NCBI GenBank assembly: GCA_036407095.1
Contig: DASWZV010000129.1
Location: 1-64,000, forward strand
DNA length: 64,000 nt
Origin: Gp6-AA40 sp036407095
Lineage (GTDB): Bacteria; Acidobacteriota; Vicinamibacteria; Vicinamibacterales; UBA2999
Direction of reading: 5' to 3'
Made by a program: the position numbers and the translations under genes. This document shows positions 1 to 9,095 of the stretch, piece after piece; position 1 is the stretch's first letter, and each line of letters opens with the position of its first letter. The notes below the pieces were generated by a model. It did not search any database. It saw nothing but the letters and a program-made list of their open reading frames with translations, and was not told the origin of the DNA.

Positions 1-36
1 ATTTGTTCGCGCAATGACTCCCGACCCCATTACAAA

Positions 37-225
37 CTACGCCCGCATGCTGGGACGTAGACCCTGGCGGCCGCCCTCATCGACCTTCGCCGACGGGTCG
101 CGAGGCGTGATCGAGTCCTCAGGCTCGTTGTTGTCGCGTGCCTGCCGGTCCTTCATGTAGAGGAGGATCGCGGCGACGACGCCAACAAGGGCTACGAACA
201 ACGGAAAGAATTCGAAGAACAGCAC
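37..225 (-). CDS. small single-TM hypothetical protein
   Basis: This 62-residue protein begins at a GTG. One hydrophobic segment (about residues 5-23) ends in a short basic stretch (MKDRQARD), followed by a polar, charged tail, so it should sit in the inner membrane with the tail in the cytoplasm. It lies downstream of the HtrA gene on the same strand, about 100 bp away. I do not recognise the family. Similar tiny one-helix proteins are common, and nothing here shows a function. The clean hydrophobic-then-charged pattern is the main reason to believe it is a real gene. Confidence 0.5.
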   Translation of the reverse strand: MLFFEFFPLFVALVGVVAAILLYMKDRQARDNNEPEDSITPRDPSAKVDEGGRQGLRPSMRA

Positions 226-323
226 GGGGCAACCCTCAGAGTACTACGGGCACGTTTAAGGCGCCTGCCCTGCGATTTCCCAGTCGTGCTGCGGTTTTCG
301 TGATTCTTTTGGCTCCGTGGTCT

Positions 324-1769
324 TCACTCCAGCACGAACGCCACGTAGCGCAACGACCCTCGTCGCTCAACCTGCAGCACCACGGCCTCGCCCTTCTTGA
401 TTGCATCGATCGCGGTTCGAAGCGCGGGCAGGTCAACGATCCAATGCCCGTTGACGGCGTGAATCACATCGCCGGGCACGAGCCCATCACCATCGGCATC
501 GAATGCGCCCTCGGTGGCAGACGCGACCACCACTCCAACCTTGGCGCGGAGTGGTCCAATCACCCGGGCGAGCGAATCGTCGAGGGTCACCGCGAGAATG
601 CCCAGGCGGGGCACGATGTGCTCGCGAGGATCTGCGGTAGCGGCGGCCTCAGACAACGGATCGACGCGTTCGGCCATCATCGCCTTGAGCGTCACGGTCT
701 TGCCGGATCGCAGCACGTCGAGCGTCACGACCTCGCCGATCGCTCGCCGATACAGGTTGACCTGCAGCTGCCGGGCGTTCTCGATCGGTTTCCCATCGAG
801 AGTCAGCACGATGTCGCCGATGATGAGGCCCGCGCGATCGGCCGCACTTCCCGGCATGATGTCGGCCAGCACCGCACCCTGATCGCGGCTGAGGCCGAGT
901 CCTGACGCCAATACCGGCGTGATGGTCTGTGCGCGAACGCCGATGTCCCCGCGACGCACCCGCCGGTTCGTCTTGATCTGCTCGAAGACGGTCCGCACGA
1001 TATTGCTCGGCGCCGCGAAGCCGAGCCCCGAGTTGGCGCCAGAAGTCGACATGATCATGGTGTTCAGGCCGACGAGTCGCCCCTGCGTGTCGACCAGTGG
1101 TCCTCCACTGTTGCCCGGGTTGATCGACGCGTCGGTCTGCACGTAGACCATCGGTGAGTCGGGCTCGAGTTGGCGCGCGATCGCGCTCACGATCCCGAGC
1201 GATACCGAGTTGTGCAGACCGAGCGGGCTCCCGAAGGCGAGCACCATCTGCCCCGCCTTCAGGTTGTCCGAGTCACCAAACGGCAGCGTGCGCAGGCCGG
1301 TCGCGTCGATCTTCAACACCGCGAGATCGGTTTCATCGTCGAGGCCGACGAGCTGCGCGCTGACGATGCGGCTGCGCCGCGCGAGCAGTGACTGGCCGGC
1401 CGGCTGCGTCGGGATCTCCACTCGGATGCGCGACGCACCACGCACGACATGGGCGTTGGTCACGATGTAGCCCGCTCCATCGACAACGACGCCGGATCCA
1501 CTGGCCCGCTGGGTCGTCACGAGCTCCGATTGCCGCGCGACGACGACTCCCTCAGCCGGAGTCACTCCGGTCGTGAAGATCTGCACGACCGTCGGATCGA
1601 CGATGCGCACGAGCGTCTCGATCGAGCCATCGAGATCGGCAAGAGGCGCCGCGGTCGATCCGCCCGTTCTCCCGTGAGCCGGCGCGCCTCCTTGAGCCAG
1701 CGCACGGGGCGCGGACGCGAACAGCAACGCGCCCGCTATCACCCACGCCTGTACGTGTCGAATGGACAT
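324..1769 (-). CDS. HtrA/DegP-family serine protease with two PDZ domains
   Basis: This is a periplasmic quality-control protease of 481 residues. I chose the ATG at 1769 because it is followed directly by a signal peptide (MSIRHVQAW...ALA). The frame stays open upstream to 1823, but that extension is polar. The trypsin-like domain has all three catalytic residues: His107 in TNAHVV, Asp148 in DDETDLAVL and Ser221 in NPGNSGGPL. PDZ1 follows (about 275-365), and a second, more divergent PDZ (about 380-480) runs to the C-terminus. HtrA proteins degrade or chaperone misfolded envelope proteins, and PDZ domains bind substrate C-termini. No operon partner is clear except the small protein downstream. 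Confidence 0.93.
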   Translation of the reverse strand: MSIRHVQAWVIAGALLFASAPRALAQGGAPAHGRTGGSTAAPLADLDGSIETLVRIVDPTVVQIFTTGVTPAEGVVVARQSELVTTQRASGSGVVVDGAGYIVTNAHVVRGASRIRVEIPTQPAGQSLLARRSRIVSAQLVGLDDETDLAVLKIDATGLRTLPFGDSDNLKAGQMVLAFGSPLGLHNSVSLGIVSAIARQLEPDSPMVYVQTDASINPGNSGGPLVDTQGRLVGLNTMIMSTSGANSGLGFAAPSNIVRTVFEQIKTNRRVRRGDIGVRAQTITPVLASGLGLSRDQGAVLADIMPGSAADRAGLIIGDIVLTLDGKPIENARQLQVNLYRRAIGEVVTLDVLRSGKTVTLKAMMAERVDPLSEAAATADPREHIVPRLGILAVTLDDSLARVIGPLRAKVGVVVASATEGAFDADGDGLVPGDVIHAVNGHWIVDLPALRTAIDAIKKGEAVVLQVERRGSLRYVAFVLE

Positions 1770-2436
1770 CGTTATTTCATCGCCCCCTGATCCGAAGGCG
1801 CCGCTCGATTCCGATGACATCAACTCGCCCTGGCGCTGACGAATCGTGACTGTGATTGGAGCCTGCCATTCGGGAAACGCCGCGTGACGTGCGAATGGCG
1901 GCTACAGCATATCGCGATCGCCCGGCTCTCCTCTCGATGGCTGGGACCGGATGTCATGTTAGATCTGGCTCGGGAGCGGACTCGCGATGGCCGCCGGAGG
2001 GCAAAGGCTGGGCCAGGCACTCGAGCTGATTGAAGAGGCCGACAATCGCATCGCGCTCGTCACTAAGGAATGGGAGCCTTCTTCGTGGAAATCTGCGTCG
2101 TACGGTGAAGCGGGGCACCTCGCCGGGACCACGCCCTCTAAAACTTGAGCCATATCGAGCGGCTGTTTGCGGTGCATCAACTGTCCGCCTCGAAGCAACG
2201 TGCCGCGCACGTCGGACGGACACCCTGCATCGCCACTTCAATCCGCTCTGGTGAGCAGAGAGGCCTCTTTCGAACACAACCCGGCTCTCCACCGTCCCCG
2301 TCGATTTGGAACGGAAACCGCATGGTCGCGCGCTTCGAAGCCCCGAAGGACGGGGTGATACGATGAGCCACGGCAGTAACGTCATCGGGGACCAGCCCTA
2401 TCGCTGCGGCTGGCAGCTCGAAACCCAACAGGAGTA
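1770..2436. other. 667-bp divergent intergenic region without a convincing gene
   Basis: This gap separates the minus-strand protease from the plus-strand transporter and should hold both promoters. The only protein-like frame is a 53-codon ATG frame at 1987..2148 on the plus strand. Its first half (ALELIEEADNRIALVTKEW) looks natural, but the rest does not, so it could be a tiny gene or a decayed fragment. I saw no hairpin or repeat that I would defend. Confidence 0.4.
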
Positions 2437-4653
2437 ATGGCTTCCTCCCAGCCTCGTCCTGACGCATCGCTCATGACGGCCATGATCTGTTCCGGGGCCG
2501 TGAGCGCGCAGTTCATCGCGGGCAAGGCGACGCGCGACGCGCTGTATCTCGCGAACCTCGACGTGACCACGCTTCCGGCGATTGTCGTGGCCACAGCGGC
2601 CTTCTCCATCCTCCTGGTCTTTGCCGGCTCGCGCGGTTTGAGCAAGGTGTCTCCGGCGACCTTCGTCCCCGCGGCGTTTGCCATCAGCGCGGCGCTGCTG
2701 CTCGCATCGTGGGCGCTGACGTTTACGATGCCGGCGCTGGCCGCGCAGGCGGTGTATCTCCAGATCTCCGGCCTCGGCCCGATGCTCGGCTCCGGCTTCT
2801 GGTTGATCGCGACGGAGCGCTTCGATCCCCATACCGCCCGTCAACACTTCGCGCGCATCGCCGGTGTGGGAACCCTTAGCGGTCTCGCAGGCGCTCTCGT
2901 CGCGGAACGCGTCGCGGCGCTGTTCGGTGTTGCGTCGATGCTCCCGATCCTCGCGGCGCTGAATCTCGTGTGCGCCGTTCTGACGCGGCGTCTGGCCTCG
3001 TTCACTGAAGCGAGTGAGCGCAAGACGACGATGCACGAGGCGCCCGAGCTCTCGGCCGCATCACCGCAGTCAGGGCTGCGGGTGCTTGCATCGACTCCTT
3101 ACCTTCGCAATCTGGCTGCGCTCGTGCTGCTCGGCACGATCGCCGCGGCGCTGGTCGACTACGTCTTCAAGGTCCAGGCGGTCGACACTCTGGGGCGGGG
3201 CGACACGCTGTTGCGGTTCTTCGCGATTTATTACGCGGGCGTCAGCCTGCTCGCCTTCGTCGTGCAGACCACGGCGAGCACGCTGGCGCTCGAGAAACTC
3301 GGGCTCGCGATTACGACCAGCACGCCGTCACTGGCGCTGGCCGTCGGTGGACTTGGCGGCCTGCTCTTCCCCGGCCTCGAAGGGGCGCTCGTCGCCCGCG
3401 CGGGCGAGTCGACGTTCCGCAGCTCCCTCTTCCGCACCGGCTACGAGATCTTCTACACGCCCATCCCGGCAGACGAGAAGCGCGCGGCGAAGTCGATCAT
3501 CGACGTCGGCTTCGATCGCCTCGGCGACGCCGTCGGCGGCGGGCTCATCCGGCTGCTCATCCTGTTGCCGGTGTCCAGGCAGTACGGCGCGCTCATGCTG
3601 GCCGCGATCGCCTGCTCGGTCGTTGCGGTGTGGGTGGCGCGCCGTCTGAGCGACGGTTACATCCACACGCTCGAGCGCAGCCTGATCAACCGCGCGGTGG
3701 AGCTCGACCTCGCCGATGTCGAAGACATCACGACGCGGACGGTCGTGCTCAAGACCCTCGCCACACCGTTCGTCGGCGGACTGACCTACGACCGCACCAC
3801 CGCGACCACCACGATGGGACTGCCGGTGTCGGATCCGGAGGTGCAGGAGATTCTCGCGCTCAAGTCGCGCGATCGCGACCGGATCCTGAAGGTGCTCCGC
3901 GATGACGAAGGGCTGCCGGGCACGCTGATTCCGCATGTGATTCCGCTGCTCGCCTGGGACCCGGTCGCAGAAGACGCGGTGCGCGCGCTGCGCAAGGTGG
4001 CTGAAGAGCGTGTCGGCGAGCTCGTCGACGCACTGCTCGATCCGAATCAGCCGTTTGCCGTCCGCCGGAGGCTCGCGCGGGCGTTCTCCGTCTGCGTGTC
4101 GCAGCGCGCCGTCGAAGGTCTGCTGCTCGGACTCGAGGATCTGCGCTTCGAGGTCCGCTTCCAATGCGGCCGATCGCTCGCGTCGATCTTCGAGAAGAAC
4201 CCTCGCGTCCGCATCGATCGCGAACGCGTATTCGACGTCGTGCGGCGCGAAGTCGCGGTCAGTCGTCCGGTGTGGCAGAGCCACCGTCTGCTCGATACCG
4301 TGGATCACGAGGATCGAACCTTCGTCGACGAGTTTCTGAAGGATCGCGCCGGCCAGAGCCTCGCGCACGTCTTCACGCTGTTGACGCTCGTGCTGCCCAC
4401 GGCTCCCCTGCAGATTGCCTATCGCGGCCTGCACACCGACGATCCGAAGCTGCGCGGCACCGCCCTGGAGTATCTCGAAGGCGTGCTGCCACAGGACATC
4501 AGTCAGCGTCTGGCGCCGTTCATCGGCACCCCGACGCAAGCCGCGCGCGACGGACGGGCGCGTGAGGAAATCCTCGCCGACCTGCTGCGCTCGAACGAGT
4601 CGATCATGCTGAACCTGGAGGAACTGCGTCGCCGCGTCGACGCCGGAACGTAA
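2437..4653 (+). CDS. NTT/ADP-ATP translocase-like membrane protein with C-terminal HEAT-like region
   Basis: The 738-residue protein has about 11-12 hydrophobic helices over the first 410 residues, with the early GKATRDALYLANL motif typical of bacterial nucleotide-transporter (NTT/MFS-like) proteins. The last 320 residues are soluble and helical, with HEAT-like pairs (for example around VRALRKVAEERVGELVDAL and RRRLARAFSVCVSQRAVEGLL). In this superfamily, members with a soluble tail are usually of unknown substrate, so nucleotide transport is not shown. An AGGAG precedes the ATG. The kinase gene starts 30 bp downstream on the same strand, so the two are probably co-transcribed and may work together. 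Confidence 0.7.
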   Translation: MASSQPRPDASLMTAMICSGAVSAQFIAGKATRDALYLANLDVTTLPAIVVATAAFSILLVFAGSRGLSKVSPATFVPAAFAISAALLLASWALTFTMPALAAQAVYLQISGLGPMLGSGFWLIATERFDPHTARQHFARIAGVGTLSGLAGALVAERVAALFGVASMLPILAALNLVCAVLTRRLASFTEASERKTTMHEAPELSAASPQSGLRVLASTPYLRNLAALVLLGTIAAALVDYVFKVQAVDTLGRGDTLLRFFAIYYAGVSLLAFVVQTTASTLALEKLGLAITTSTPSLALAVGGLGGLLFPGLEGALVARAGESTFRSSLFRTGYEIFYTPIPADEKRAAKSIIDVGFDRLGDAVGGGLIRLLILLPVSRQYGALMLAAIACSVVAVWVARRLSDGYIHTLERSLINRAVELDLADVEDITTRTVVLKTLATPFVGGLTYDRTTATTTMGLPVSDPEVQEILALKSRDRDRILKVLRDDEGLPGTLIPHVIPLLAWDPVAEDAVRALRKVAEERVGELVDALLDPNQPFAVRRRLARAFSVCVSQRAVEGLLLGLEDLRFEVRFQCGRSLASIFEKNPRVRIDRERVFDVVRREVAVSRPVWQSHRLLDTVDHEDRTFVDEFLKDRAGQSLAHVFTLLTLVLPTAPLQIAYRGLHTDDPKLRGTALEYLEGVLPQDISQRLAPFIGTPTQAARDGRAREEILADLLRSNESIMLNLEELRRRVDAGT

Positions 4654-4683
4654 GCACTCCTTCGCAAGACCCTGGGACATTCA

Positions 4684-6315
4684 ATGGGCCATCAGAAAAT
4701 CATCGCCCGTCCAGCCGCACCGATTGCCCGCACGACGACCGAAGTCGGCCGCTCGACGACCCGCCTGCCGACCGAGATGCTGTCGGAGCAGGTCCGCCGC
4801 CTCGTCGTGTTCAGCACCGTCGGCGTGGTGCTCTGGACGTTCGCGCTGGCGGTGGAGGCAGTCATCCTGCCCGCGTTGTGGCCCGGCTGGCAACGGAACT
4901 GGCGCGCGATCAACATCGAGCTATTTGGATCGATCGGCTCGGCGGTGATGTGCTACTACATGCGATGGCCGCGCACCGACGCCGAAAAGAAGAACAGCGT
5001 CGGCCCCGCCATGATGCTGTTCCATGCGGTCGGCATCGCCGTGTTCAACGCGTGGGCCTATCCTCCGATCGGCAACGAGATGCTGCGGGTCTCGTGGATC
5101 GCGCTTCTCATCCTGATCTATTCGATGATCGCGCCGACCAGCCCGCCGCGCATGCTCGCTGCCGCGCTGGTCGCGGCGACGCTCGATCCGTTGGCCTACT
5201 GGACCGCGTACTTGTTCGGGGGCCGCGCCTACGATCCCGTGTATCTGTTCGTGATCCTGTGGCCGACGTACGCGTGCGCGTTCATCGCGATCGTGCCGGC
5301 TCGTGTCCAGCAGCGTCTTGGCCGCAAGCTGCACGAAGCGCAGGATCTGGGCAGCTATCACCTCGTCGAGCGTCTCGGCTCGGGTGGCATGGGTGAAGTC
5401 TGGCGCGCCGAGCATCGGCTGCTGGCGCGCAACGCGGCCATCAAGCTGGTGCGCCCCGAAGTGCTCGGCGCGAAGACCGATTCGGACGCGCAGACGATCC
5501 TGCGCCGGTTCGAGCGCGAGGCGCAGGCAACGGCCGCGCTGAGCTCGCCGCATACGATTGAGGTCTTCGACTTCGGCATCACGAATGAAGGCACGTTCTA
5601 CTACGTGATGGAGCTCCTCAAGGGACGCGACCTCGAGACGCTCGTCCGGGAGTTCGGTCCGCTTCCGGCCAGTCGCACGATTCATCTGCTGCGCCAGGTC
5701 TGTCACTCGCTCGCCGACGCACACGCGCGCGGTCTCGTGCATCGCGACATCAAACCGGCCAACATCTACGTGTGTCGCATGGGCCTGGACTACGACTTCA
5801 CCAAGGTGCTCGATTTCGGTCTGGTGAAGATCAAGGAGCGGGCGCGCGACGGTGACTCGCTTGCGACTCTCGAGCAGACCACCACGGGGACGCCCGCCTA
5901 CATGGCGCCCGAGACGATTCTCGCGGACGGCGAGGTCGACCGGCGGGCCGACGTCTACGCGCTCGGCTGCGTGGCGTATTTCCTGCTCACCGGAGAATTG
6001 GTGTTCCAGGCGGATACGTCGCTGAAGATGCTGATGCAGCATCTCCAGGCGATGCCGACGCCACCGTCGCAGCGCACCGAGCTCCCGGTCCCAAAAGAGC
6101 TCGACGATCTGATCATGGCGTGCCTGCAGAAAGACCCGAAGCGACGGCCGCAAAGTGCCGGCGAACTGTTTCGCATGGCCTGCAACTGCCGCGGACGCGA
6201 CGAATGGACGCAGGACCAGGCGGAACAGTGGTGGAAGGCGCACCTGCCGGAGTTGACCGGCCCGCTGGCGGTCAGCGTCCCGCGAACGCCGACAGCAGGG
6301 GCCGTTCCGGCGTAG
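4684..6315 (+). CDS. membrane-anchored serine/threonine protein kinase (TM domain N-terminal)
   Basis: This protein has 543 residues. Residues 40-205 carry about six hydrophobic helices. A complete Hanks-type kinase domain follows from about residue 223: glycine loop GSGGMGEVW (232-240), Lys254, catalytic HRDIKPAN with Asp355, DFG with Asp377, and APE at 408-410. It should phosphorylate Ser/Thr on cytoplasmic targets. Many bacterial kinases place the kinase N-terminal to a single helix and a sensor. Here the order is reversed, so signal input probably comes through the membrane domain. The N-terminal 35 residues are basic and unstructured. The gene lies 30 bp behind the NTT-like gene. Confidence 0.92.
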   Translation: MGHQKIIARPAAPIARTTTEVGRSTTRLPTEMLSEQVRRLVVFSTVGVVLWTFALAVEAVILPALWPGWQRNWRAINIELFGSIGSAVMCYYMRWPRTDAEKKNSVGPAMMLFHAVGIAVFNAWAYPPIGNEMLRVSWIALLILIYSMIAPTSPPRMLAAALVAATLDPLAYWTAYLFGGRAYDPVYLFVILWPTYACAFIAIVPARVQQRLGRKLHEAQDLGSYHLVERLGSGGMGEVWRAEHRLLARNAAIKLVRPEVLGAKTDSDAQTILRRFEREAQATAALSSPHTIEVFDFGITNEGTFYYVMELLKGRDLETLVREFGPLPASRTIHLLRQVCHSLADAHARGLVHRDIKPANIYVCRMGLDYDFTKVLDFGLVKIKERARDGDSLATLEQTTTGTPAYMAPETILADGEVDRRADVYALGCVAYFLLTGELVFQADTSLKMLMQHLQAMPTPPSQRTELPVPKELDDLIMACLQKDPKRRPQSAGELFRMACNCRGRDEWTQDQAEQWWKAHLPELTGPLAVSVPRTPTAGAVPA

Positions 6316-6367
6316 CGTCGGGCGGCGTCGACCGAAAGGACGGAAGCGGCGTCCAAACGAAAAGACC

Positions 6368-6385
6368 GAGTAAACGGTCTGTAAC
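6368..6385 (+). promoter_or_regulatory. candidate Pho box upstream of PAP2-pstS
   Basis: Two heptamers, GAGTAAA (6368-6374) and CTGTAAC (6379-6385), are separated by four bases, giving the 11-bp period of PhoB sites. The same CTGTAAC heptamer occurs at other phosphate genes here. It lies 55 bp before the PAP2 start. An AGACCG/CGGTCT inverted repeat (6363-6380) overlaps it. Confidence 0.4.
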
Positions 6386-6439
6386 ACTCCGCAGCGCACC
6401 ACCACTAAGAGACAGAACCTACACCTGGGAGATACCGAC

Positions 6440-7291
6440 ATGACCGGTCGCGCCACCCCCCTGCTGGCTTCGATATCGCTGTCCTGTGCGTTGATTGCGT
6501 GTCCTTCGGTCGTAGGTGCTCAAACCGTTGCCCCGCAGCAGGTTAATCAAGGACAAGTCGATCGGGTCCCCTCGGATTTCACACCTGATCTCGGCAAGGC
6601 GGTCACTGCGGAGGCCTCAAAGTCGGCCGACTTCGTTCCGAGTCTCGGGCAATTGTTTGCAAAAACATTCACCGAGGATTTCAGGCGTCTGCCCTCACTC
6701 GATTCAGCCGTTATCCTCGGCATGGGAGGGCTGGGCTCGATGCTCGGCCACTCCTCTGATACGCGAATCTCGGGCATGGTTCCCGGATCGACGAGCGCGG
6801 CCTTCAAGGTCGGAAACGCCTACGGGTCGACATATGCGCAACTGGGCGGGGCTTTTGCCGCGTATTCGATCGGCCGCGCCAGCGGGAACGGCAAGCTGGC
6901 CGCTATCGGGGCAGACCTCGTGAGCGCCCAGATCATGACCGAGACGATGGTGCAGGGAATCAAATTCGCGGTGGGCCGCACACGGCCGGATGGCACGTCC
7001 TACTCGTTTCCATCAGGACATACCGCAGCGTCCTTTGCGACCGCAGCAGTTCTCCAGCGGCATCTCGGATGGAAGGTTGGAATTCCCGCCTTCGCCGCCG
7101 CAGCCTTCGTGGGCTCATCGCGCATCGAGAGCCAGCGTCACTATCTGAGCGACGTGGCCTTCGGCGCGGCACTCGGAATGGTCGCCGGGCGCACAGTCAC
7201 CATCGGGCGCGGCAACGCACGCTTCGCCGTCGCGCCGGCCGCAGCACCGGGTGGTGGGGGTGTGAACTTCACCTGGGTCGGGAAGAAATAG
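6440..7291 (+). CDS. secreted PAP2-family phosphatase
   Basis: This protein has 283 residues with an N-terminal signal peptide ending near VVGAQ. The PAP2/acid-phosphatase signature is complete in the C-terminal half: K-x6-RP (KFAVGRTRP), PSGH (SFPSGHT) and SR-x5-H-x3-D (SRIESQRHYLSD). The two His residues and the Arg form the vanadate-haloperoxidase-type site that removes phosphate from lipid phosphates or other monoesters outside the cytoplasm. It precedes pstS by 60 bp on the same strand, with a candidate Pho box upstream. That fits phosphate scavenging, in which the phosphatase releases Pi that PstS then binds. The exact substrate cannot be read from sequence. Confidence 0.9.
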   Translation: MTGRATPLLASISLSCALIACPSVVGAQTVAPQQVNQGQVDRVPSDFTPDLGKAVTAEASKSADFVPSLGQLFAKTFTEDFRRLPSLDSAVILGMGGLGSMLGHSSDTRISGMVPGSTSAAFKVGNAYGSTYAQLGGAFAAYSIGRASGNGKLAAIGADLVSAQIMTETMVQGIKFAVGRTRPDGTSYSFPSGHTAASFATAAVLQRHLGWKVGIPAFAAAAFVGSSRIESQRHYLSDVAFGAALGMVAGRTVTIGRGNARFAVAPAAAPGGGGVNFTWVGKK

Positions 7292-7350
7292 TCACATCCA
7301 ATTTCCGCACCCGCCACATCCACGATACGGACGACGTGTAGCGTCGGCCG

Positions 7351-8340
7351 ATGACTCGGCCGATTCGTTTGCTGATCCTCTGCGCGCTCACGGCCACTGC
7401 CTGTCGCGCGCAGCCTCCGAGCGTTCCGGTGACATTGGACGGATCGAGCACCGTTTATCCGCTCGCCGACGCAGTGGCTCGCGAATTCACGAAGGCCAAT
7501 CGCCGGATGCCCGTGACGGTCACCTTCTCGGGCACGACCGTGGGCATGATGAAGTTCTGTCACGGTCTCCTCGATATCGCCACGGCCTCACGGCCGATCA
7601 CAGTCGACGAGCAGAAGGCGTGCGAAATGGCCGGCATATCCTTCGTCGAACTGCCGGTCGGTCACGACGCGATTACGATCATCGTCAGCGCGAAGAACAC
7701 GTGGGCAACGTCGATCACGGTTCCCGAGCTGCGCACACTTTGGGAACCACTGGCGGAGAAGCGCGTCACGAAGTGGAGCGATATTCGAAAGGACTGGCCG
7801 GCACGCGACATCACGCTGTTCGGGCCAGGCAAGGAGTCGGGTACATTCGATTACTTCACCGAAGTCATCAACGGCGGGGTCGATGCGAGCCGAAGCGACT
7901 ACACGTCGAGCGGCGATGATCGCGTCATCGTCGACGGCGTCGCTGGCGACGAACTCGCGCTCGGCTACGTCGGCTATGGATACTTCGAGCGCAACCAACA
8001 ACGGCTCAAAGCGCTTGCCGTCGACGATCTCGACGACCATGTGGGGCAGGGTCCGATCGAGCCATCCCCGAGCAGCGTCGGCCGCGGGCTTTATCGACCG
8101 CTATCGCGGCCGCTCTTCATCTATCTGAACGTGAGTCGCGCCAGGCGGCCCGAAGTCGTCGCATTCGCCCGCTACTTCGTCAGGAACGCCGGGCTGTTCT
8201 CGCCGCAAGCGGGAACCATGCCGCTCGCGGGTGCTGCATATCAGTTGGCCGAACAGCGCTTGACTCGCATGACACCAGGGACGATGTTCAAAGTGCCGCG
8301 CGCGGCGGAACTCGGCGTCGAGGATCTGCTCACACGATAG
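7351..8340 (+). CDS. pstS: phosphate ABC transporter substrate-binding protein PstS
   Basis: This protein has 329 residues and begins with a short hydrophobic leader ending in a Cys (LTATAC), probably a lipobox. The PBP fold has the phosphate-binding loops typical of PstS: DGSSTVYPLA at the start, FSGTTVGMMKFCHG (normally SGGTGxG), and GPGKESGTFDYFTE. It binds periplasmic Pi for the PstCAB importer. It follows the PAP2 phosphatase by 60 bp. The permease genes pstC and pstA are not next to it, and pstB lies 34 kb away. A paralogue with its own permease may exist outside the window. Confidence 0.9.
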   Translation: MTRPIRLLILCALTATACRAQPPSVPVTLDGSSTVYPLADAVAREFTKANRRMPVTVTFSGTTVGMMKFCHGLLDIATASRPITVDEQKACEMAGISFVELPVGHDAITIIVSAKNTWATSITVPELRTLWEPLAEKRVTKWSDIRKDWPARDITLFGPGKESGTFDYFTEVINGGVDASRSDYTSSGDDRVIVDGVAGDELALGYVGYGYFERNQQRLKALAVDDLDDHVGQGPIEPSPSSVGRGLYRPLSRPLFIYLNVSRARRPEVVAFARYFVRNAGLFSPQAGTMPLAGAAYQLAEQRLTRMTPGTMFKVPRAAELGVEDLLTR

Positions 8341-8381
8341 CCACGCCACTCAACTCCTCTCGCTACCGTTACTCCTGAAGC

Positions 8382-8410
8382 CTGTGACGGTGATGTAACG
8401 AAGCGGTTAA
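8382..8410 (+). promoter_or_regulatory. candidate Pho box upstream of DUF47-pit
   Basis: Three heptamers in exact 11-bp phase, CTGTGAC (8382-8388), ATGTAAC (8393-8399) and CGGTTAA (8404-8410), end 33 bp before the DUF47 start. Period and sequence match the other candidate PhoB sites in this window. Confidence 0.5.
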
Positions 8411-8443
8411 ATCTGCTACGATCCCTCGATTTGTCGAGGTGAC

Positions 8444-9064
8444 ATGGCGCGTTTCAGTCTGATTCCACGCGAAGAGCGCTTCTTCCAGGATTTCATCGGC
8501 CTATCGGAGGAGATCCGGACCGGCGCCAAAATCCTCAGGCAGATGCTCGGCGACGATCCACCCGATCTGAGCAAGGCAGACGCCATCAAAGACATCGAGC
8601 ACTCCTGCGACGGGCGGACGCGAACCATCATCGATCGCCTGAATCGGACCTTCGTGACCCCGCTCGATCGCGAGGACATCCATGCGCTCGCGGGCTCCCT
8701 GGACGATGTGATGGACGCGATCGATGCGGCCGCGGCGGTGTCACGGCTCTATAAAATTACGTGCGTCAGACCCGGTGCGAGGCGCCTCGCGGAGATCATC
8801 TGCGACGCGACCGACCGAATCACCGAAGCGCTCGCGGCACTCGAAGACCGCCGGGGAGTCCTCGAACTGGCCGCACGCGTGGATCAGCTCGAACGCGAGG
8901 CCGATCGCGTGCATCAGGACGCGATCGTCGCGCTCTTCGACGACGAGCGCGACCCGATCACCGTAATCAAGTGGAAGGAGATCTTGGACTTCCTGGAAGC
9001 GGCCACGGATCGATGCGAAGACGTGGGCAACCTTCTCGAAGGCGTCGTGGTCAAGCACGGGTGA
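8444..9064 (+). CDS. DUF47/PhoU-like Pit accessory protein
   Basis: This all-helical protein has 206 residues and matches the DUF47 (TIGR00153, PhoU-related) family along its whole length. It carries paired helices with acidic metal-site motifs (DRLNRTFVTPLDREDIHAL, LEREADRVHQD, CEDVGNLLEGVVVKHG). Members sit beside Pit transporters and are thought to regulate them in the way PhoU regulates Pst. The pit gene follows 31 bp later on the same strand, so the pair is an operon. Three phased Pho-box-like heptamers lie immediately upstream. Confidence 0.93.
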   Translation: MARFSLIPREERFFQDFIGLSEEIRTGAKILRQMLGDDPPDLSKADAIKDIEHSCDGRTRTIIDRLNRTFVTPLDREDIHALAGSLDDVMDAIDAAAAVSRLYKITCVRPGARRLAEIICDATDRITEALAALEDRRGVLELAARVDQLEREADRVHQDAIVALFDDERDPITVIKWKEILDFLEAATDRCEDVGNLLEGVVVKHG

Positions 9065-9095
9065 CCGCGGCTCATTTCTGAAGGTCCCCCACTCA

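Noticed and set aside
6363..6380. AGACCG/CGGTCT as an intrinsic terminator after the kinase gene
   Set aside because: Stem of only 6 bp with no T run, and it overlaps a better explained 11-bp phased repeat.
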